Shown here: positions 5,272 to 8,753 of the stretch, piece after piece | Numbering within the stretch: the first letter of the stretch is position 1 | Layout: every line of letters starts with the position of its first letter | Assembly (NCBI GenBank): GCA_000416085.1 | Contig: KE356579.1 | Coordinates: 303,146-311,898, forward strand | Origin: a halophilic archaeon J07HX64 | GTDB lineage: Archaea > Halobacteriota > Halobacteria > Halobacteriales > Haloarculaceae | Reading direction: 5' to 3' | DNA length: 8,753 nucleotides | Made by a program: the position numbers and the translations under genes | The notes under the pieces: generated by a model | What the model saw: the letters and a program-made list of their open reading frames with translations, nothing else | What the model was told of the DNA's origin: nothing | The model's database searches: none

Positions 5272-8076
5272 TCAGTTTTCGAGCCCCTCGCGGAGAATCT
5301 CGGCGGCGTCGGCGAGGGCGTCCTCCAGTCGCTCCCCGTCCGGGCCGCCACCCTGTGCGAAGTCGGGTGGACCGCCGCCGCCGCCGCCGACGCGGCGGGC
5401 GAGTTTGCCGACCACATCGCCGGCGTCGACGGCCACACCGTCGGGTACCGCGACGACAAACTGTGCGCCGTCCGTGTCCGAGCCGACGACGGCGACTTTC
5501 CCGTCCTCGACGAGCGCGTTCGCGGTGGCACGCAACTGCTCCATGTCGCCGTCGAGACGCTGGACGACCGCGCTCGCCCCGTTGAGGTCGATCTCCTCGC
5601 CGCCGTCACCCCCGCCAGCACGGGCCTGTGCGAGCTCCTCTTTGAGTTGGTCGATGCGCTTGCCCCGTGCTTTCCACTCCTCGAAGAACCGCTCTGCGGT
5701 TTCGGGCACGTCTGGGGGGCTCACATCCAGCACGTCTGCGGTTTCGCGGAGATGCCCCTCGGTGCGCTGGACCGCCTCGACCGCTGCCCCGCCGGCAGCG
5801 TAGGTCAACCGCACCACGCCGTCCTGTACGCGCTCGGTGCCGAGCAGTGTGATCGTGCCGATCTCGCCGGTGTACGAGAGGTGTGTACCGCCACACGCCT
5901 GTGTATCCGGGCCGGCGTGGATGAGCCGTATCTGCTCGCCCTCCGGGATACCCCCTTGGTAGATGTCGAACCCGTGGCGCGACTCGGCCTCGTTGCGGTC
6001 GAGCCACTCCTGTGTGACCGGTTCGTCGGTCATCACGAGCTCGTTTGCGCGGCGCTCGATCTCCGTTATCTCCTCGCGGTCGACCGATTCGTAGTGTGTC
6101 ACGTCGAGTCGGGCGCTATCGGTGCTCTTCTGTGCACCGGCCTGCCGGATGTGGTCACCGAGCACCTGCCGTGCGGCGTGACCGACAATATGGGTGGCAG
6201 TGTGGTGGCGCATATGTCGTAGCCGCCGCTCCCTATCGACGGCCCCGCGAACAAACTCACCCGTTCCCGGGTCGGTGTCTGTCCGGTGGACCACTACGTC
6301 CCCGACCAGTTGTACGTCAGACACGTTGGCGGTCACATCGTCCGTCGAGAGCGTTCCGTGGTCGGCCGGTTGCCCACCGCCCTGTGGGTAGAACATCGTC
6401 TGGTCGAGCACCACGTCGTACGCTGTCTCGCTTTCCCCCTCTTTACCTCCGTTCTCGACCTCCTGTTCGACCACGTCCAGCACCATCGCCTCGAACTCCA
6501 TTCTATCCTGGTCCTCGTAGTAGAGCCGGTCTGTCTCCGGCAGTTCGTCGAACCCCCGTTCGGTGTGCTCGTCGGCTGTGTCCTCGTCCTGTTGGCCCCC
6601 GTGGCGCCCGGCTACGAGCGCGTAGAAGTTGTCAGGAACGGTTACGTCGACACCGCGTTCGCCCGCGATGTCCGCAACCATATCCGGCTGGATGCCGTGA
6701 GAGTCGTACAGTTCGACCAACTCGTCGGCGGGAATCGGGTCCCCATCGCGGGCGTACTCTTCGGCGAGTGTCTGGACGCGACGCTCCCCACGTGCGAGGG
6801 TCTCGCGGTACCGTTCGACCTCGGTGCGAACGACCTCGCGGATCGTGTCACGGTTCTCGTAGCCGAGGCGCTCGGCCTGCATGTCGACGAGTTCGTCGAG
6901 CGGCGCGTCCACACCGACACCGTCTGCCAGCCGCTTCAGTCGGCGCAACACCATCCGCGCCAGGTACCCGGTCCCCACGTTCGAGGGGACGATCTCGTCA
7001 CCGAGCATATACGCCAGCGTCCGGCTGTGGTCGGCGATGGCGTAGATACTCTCTAGCGGTTCGACCAGGTCACGCAACCGCCCGACATCGACGCCGAGTT
7101 GCTCGGCGATGTCGGCACGGGCGGCCTCCACGTCGTCGACATCGTCGATGTCGAGGTTGCCGGCGAGCCGTGCCGCGTCGTGGACGACCGCAGCTTCCTC
7201 CTCCGTGTGCTCGATACCGGCGTTCTCGGTGAGCACGTCTATCATCTCGGAGTAGACGGCCTCGTAGACCGTCGGTGTGCCCTGACTGAGCCAGGTCCAC
7301 CGCTCCAGTCCGTAGCCCGTGTCAACAACGTATGTGTCCATCTGTGAGTAGCTGTTGCCGTCCTTTAGCTCGTACTCACCGTCAGGGTCGCGTTCCAGAC
7401 TCATAAAGACGAGCGTGGCGAGTTCGAGCCCGCGGTAGATCACCTCGATCGCGGGACCGGCGTTCCCCCCACCTACCCAGGGGTCCTCGATGTACGTGAC
7501 ACCCTCGAGGTCCGCCCCGAGTTCGTCCAGCAACTGCTCGCAGTGGCCGACAGTCTCCTCCTTCCAGTAGACCTCACCCTCGTAGGCGTACTCCGTGAGC
7601 CCCTCGCGTGCGTTGAACGCGTGGTGGGCCATCATCTCGAACGCCATCGTGTGGCGCCCGGTCTTGCCGACGTTGTCGATATCCTGCATCCGGATACAGG
7701 GCTGGGAGACTGTCAGCGGGTTCGCCGGCGGGGGTGTCTCACCCGAGGTGACCAGCGGCTGGAAGTCGTAGATAGAGGCCTGGGTCAACAGCACGTCGTC
7801 GCGCCAGCGGTTCGCCGCCACCGGGTACGGGTCGACCCGCTCGTGGCCCTGGCCCTCGAAAAAGGAGAGAAACGCCTCGCGCATCTCGGCCAGTGTGTGT
7901 GGCTCGTCGAACCCCGGGTCGTCGATGAACCCGTAGCTGTCACAGGGTGGCTCCCCGCAGGTCTCGCGGTCCCCGTCCCGGGTCCAGAACGCATCCCCAC
8001 ACTCCGGACACTCCATCCGGTGGAACCCGTTCTCCTCGAAGTAGTCGAGTCTGTATTCCTCTTCGAGTTTGCTCAT
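5272..8076 (-). CDS. alaS: Alanyl-tRNA synthetase, archaeal type
   Basis: AlaRS attaches alanine to tRNA-Ala in the cytoplasm and hydrolyses mischarged Ser- or Gly-tRNA. The 934-residue product is full length. The N-terminus carries an archaeal-type zinc-binding extension with Cys23, Cys26, Cys40 and Cys45. The class II catalytic core follows ([20 protein letters not shown] at 129-148 and motif 3 DTGYGLERW at 252-260). The tRNA-recognition helices lie at about 340-430. The editing domain has its zinc ligands HxxxH (His625, His629) and CGGTH (Cys728, His732). A coiled segment at about 790-820 leads to a C-Ala domain with the glycine-rich [15 protein letters not shown] at 897-911. The ATG at 8074-8076 is supported by a TATA box about 29 bases upstream. 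The cupin gene ends 71 bases upstream and dnaK starts 187 bases downstream on the same strand. No key residue appears to be missing. Confidence 0.97.
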   Translation of the reverse strand: MSKLEEEYRLDYFEENGFHRMECPECGDAFWTRDGDRETCGEPPCDSYGFIDDPGFDEPHTLAEMREAFLSFFEGQGHERVDPYPVAANRWRDDVLLTQASIYDFQPLVTSGETPPPANPLTVSQPCIRMQDIDNVGKTGRHTMAFEMMAHHAFNAREGLTEYAYEGEVYWKEETVGHCEQLLDELGADLEGVTYIEDPWVGGGNAGPAIEVIYRGLELATLVFMSLERDPDGEYELKDGNSYSQMDTYVVDTGYGLERWTWLSQGTPTVYEAVYSEMIDVLTENAGIEHTEEEAAVVHDAARLAGNLDIDDVDDVEAARADIAEQLGVDVGRLRDLVEPLESIYAIADHSRTLAYMLGDEIVPSNVGTGYLARMVLRRLKRLADGVGVDAPLDELVDMQAERLGYENRDTIREVVRTEVERYRETLARGERRVQTLAEEYARDGDPIPADELVELYDSHGIQPDMVADIAGERGVDVTVPDNFYALVAGRHGGQQDEDTADEHTERGFDELPETDRLYYEDQDRMEFEAMVLDVVEQEVENGGKEGESETAYDVVLDQTMFYPQGGGQPADHGTLSTDDVTANVSDVQLVGDVVVHRTDTDPGTGEFVRGAVDRERRLRHMRHHTATHIVGHAARQVLGDHIRQAGAQKSTDSARLDVTHYESVDREEITEIERRANELVMTDEPVTQEWLDRNEAESRHGFDIYQGGIPEGEQIRLIHAGPDTQACGGTHLSYTGEIGTITLLGTERVQDGVVRLTYAAGGAAVEAVQRTEGHLRETADVLDVSPPDVPETAERFFEEWKARGKRIDQLKEELAQARAGGGDGGEEIDLNGASAVVQRLDGDMEQLRATANALVEDGKVAVVGSDTDGAQFVVAVPDGVAVDAGDVVGKLARRVGGGGGGPPDFAQGGGPDGERLEDALADAAEILREGLEN

Positions 8077-8100
8077 CGTATGGGTGTGGCCGGCGTTCGA

Positions 8101-8109
8101 GTAAAATAG
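8101..8109 (-). promoter_or_regulatory. TATA box of alaS
   Basis: The minus strand reads CTATTTTAC, centred about 29 bases before the alaS ATG at 8076, with no Shine-Dalgarno motif in between. This is the clearest promoter in the window. It implies a leaderless alaS mRNA independent of the upstream cupin gene. Confidence 0.7.
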
Positions 8110-8147
8110 TTCCGGACACTCCTATCTCGTGGCTCCCAGTAGAACAG

Positions 8148-8627
8148 TCACTCCTCCTTCCAGTAATCGACGTCGTCGTCGACCCGGTAGTACCCCTCCA
8201 GCGACCGCTCCTCGCGCCCCCCGGGTGGTGACCCGACGTACACACCGAACGTCTCCGAGTCGGGGTACACCGTCACGTCCGGCTCTGTCATCGTCGAGAC
8301 GACCAGATACCGGAGCACGTCCCCGGTGTCGTTTATTACCCTGTGACCGCCCGACTCACCGGCCGGGAACGTCGCGTAACTCCCCGCGTCGAGTTCGTAG
8401 GTCTCCCCGTCGTGCCGGAGTGTGCCACTGCCCGCCAGCACGTAGATCGCCTCCTCGTTTGCCGTGTGGTAGTGGTACGGCCACGACCTCCGACCCGGAG
8501 GAAGTTCGTACAGACTGCATCCGAGCTGGTCACCGTCTGCGCCCTCTCCGAGCTGTTTCCGCCTGAACTCTGTCTCCCCCTCTGCTCGCTCTGTCCACTC
8601 CATCTCGCTCTCGTGTACGACTGGCAT
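8148..8627 (-). CDS. Single-domain cupin protein, 159 aa
   Basis: This is a small cytoplasmic beta-barrel protein of the cupin superfamily, whose members range from metal-dependent enzymes to sugar-binding proteins. Cupin motif 1 is visible as G45...H52-x-H54-x4-E59-x6-G66, and motif 2 as G82-x5-P88-x-G90...H95-x3-N99. His52, His54, Glu59 and His95 form the standard set of four metal ligands. N-terminal residues 1-35 are polar and charged, and the C-terminus (115-159) is acidic, ending DDVDYWKEE. The motifs FPAGESGGHRVIN and AIYVLAGSGTLRHDG suggest the group often annotated simply as cupin domain-containing proteins near sugar or small-molecule metabolism. The substrate cannot be read from sequence. 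It lies upstream of alaS on the same strand with a 71-base gap. No functional link is evident. Confidence 0.88.
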   Translation of the reverse strand: MPVVHESEMEWTERAEGETEFRRKQLGEGADGDQLGCSLYELPPGRRSWPYHYHTANEEAIYVLAGSGTLRHDGETYELDAGSYATFPAGESGGHRVINDTGDVLRYLVVSTMTEPDVTVYPDSETFGVYVGSPPGGREERSLEGYYRVDDDVDYWKEE

Positions 8628-8644
8628 GGCCGAAATTACGCTCT

Positions 8645-8660
8645 AACAGATGTAACTGTT
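8645..8660. promoter_or_regulatory. Inverted repeat in the cupin promoter region
   Basis: AACAG (8645-8649) and CTGTT (8656-8660) form a dyad around six bases, centred about 26 bases before the cupin ATG at 8627. That is where a TATA box should lie, and the minus strand here reads GTTACAT, a weak match. The dyad could be an operator overlapping the promoter, or chance. Confidence 0.3.
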
Positions 8661-8753
8661 CGGGGACCGTGCGAGTGTACGGACCAGCCACACGGTCGTG
8701 AGAGGACGAGAGCCGACCGCACGGCTGTTCCACTGTAGAGAGGGTAGAGAAAC
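8661..8753. other. Right-edge region without a supported gene
   Basis: No convincing reading frame is seen in these 93 bases. Two short dyads occur: ACCGTG (8666-8671) with CACGGT (8691-8696), and AGCCG (8711-8715) with CGGCT (8722-8726). The second could belong to the 3' end of a gene outside the window, but no T-run follows. Confidence 0.35.

Noticed and set aside
5085..5621. A longer N-terminal extension of DnaK, because the frame upstream stays open into alaS
   Set aside because: The only ATG giving a normal Hsp70 start is at 5084, with a TATA box just before it. The upstream frame encodes the 24-base repeat and the complement of alaS, and looks like chance openness in GC-rich DNA.
5224..7232. 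Long open frames on the plus strand opposite alaS
   Set aside because: Their predicted products are Arg/Pro/Ser-rich or low-quality sequence with no recognisable domain. They mirror the codon structure of alaS, which is unmistakable on the minus strand.
8530..8733. Minus-strand open frame overlapping the cupin start
   Set aside because: It is largely the cupin gene read out of frame. The product is Arg-rich with no domain.

Overview
The window is a stretch of haloarchaeal chromosome. Three things point there. The DNA is GC-rich and its proteins are strongly acidic (many Asp/Glu, few Lys). The alanyl-tRNA synthetase is of the archaeal type. Several genes have an AT-rich TATA-like element about 25-31 bases upstream of the start codon and no Shine-Dalgarno sequence, the usual layout of haloarchaeal leaderless transcripts. 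I cannot name the genus from sequence alone.

Layout. At the left edge (1-56, minus) is the probable N-terminus of a gene running off the window. Next comes a 43-residue single-span membrane protein (177-308, minus), then a YdjM/DUF457-type membrane metal-dependent hydrolase (353-934, minus). A 90-base divergent region separates the hydrolase from a UlaG-like metallo-beta-lactamase-fold hydrolase (1025-1852, plus). That gene is followed by an acidic coiled-coil protein of unknown function (1889-3058, plus) with its own promoter. The coiled-coil gene converges on dnaK (3151-5084, minus). Upstream of dnaK on the same strand are alaS (5272-8076, minus) and a cupin-domain gene (8148-8627, minus). 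No stretch of more than about 190 bases lacks a gene.

How the genes relate. The minus-strand series cupin > alaS > dnaK need not be an operon, because alaS and dnaK each have a convincing TATA-like box just before the start codon. The dnaK partners grpE and dnaJ are not in the window. The other genes show no evident shared pathway. Most of the content is housekeeping (chaperone, tRNA charging) plus poorly characterised haloarchaeal proteins.

The points most worth checking are these. (1) A one-base frameshift lies in the Gly/Ala/Pro repeat near the 3' end of dnaK. The first 585 codons are intact, and the conserved acidic tail is present but in another frame. (2) A decaying 24-base tandem repeat sits directly upstream of the dnaK promoter. 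(3) The uncharacterised coiled-coil protein lies tail to tail with dnaK. I found no defence island, CRISPR array, insertion sequence, tRNA or rRNA, and no convincing new multigene system.
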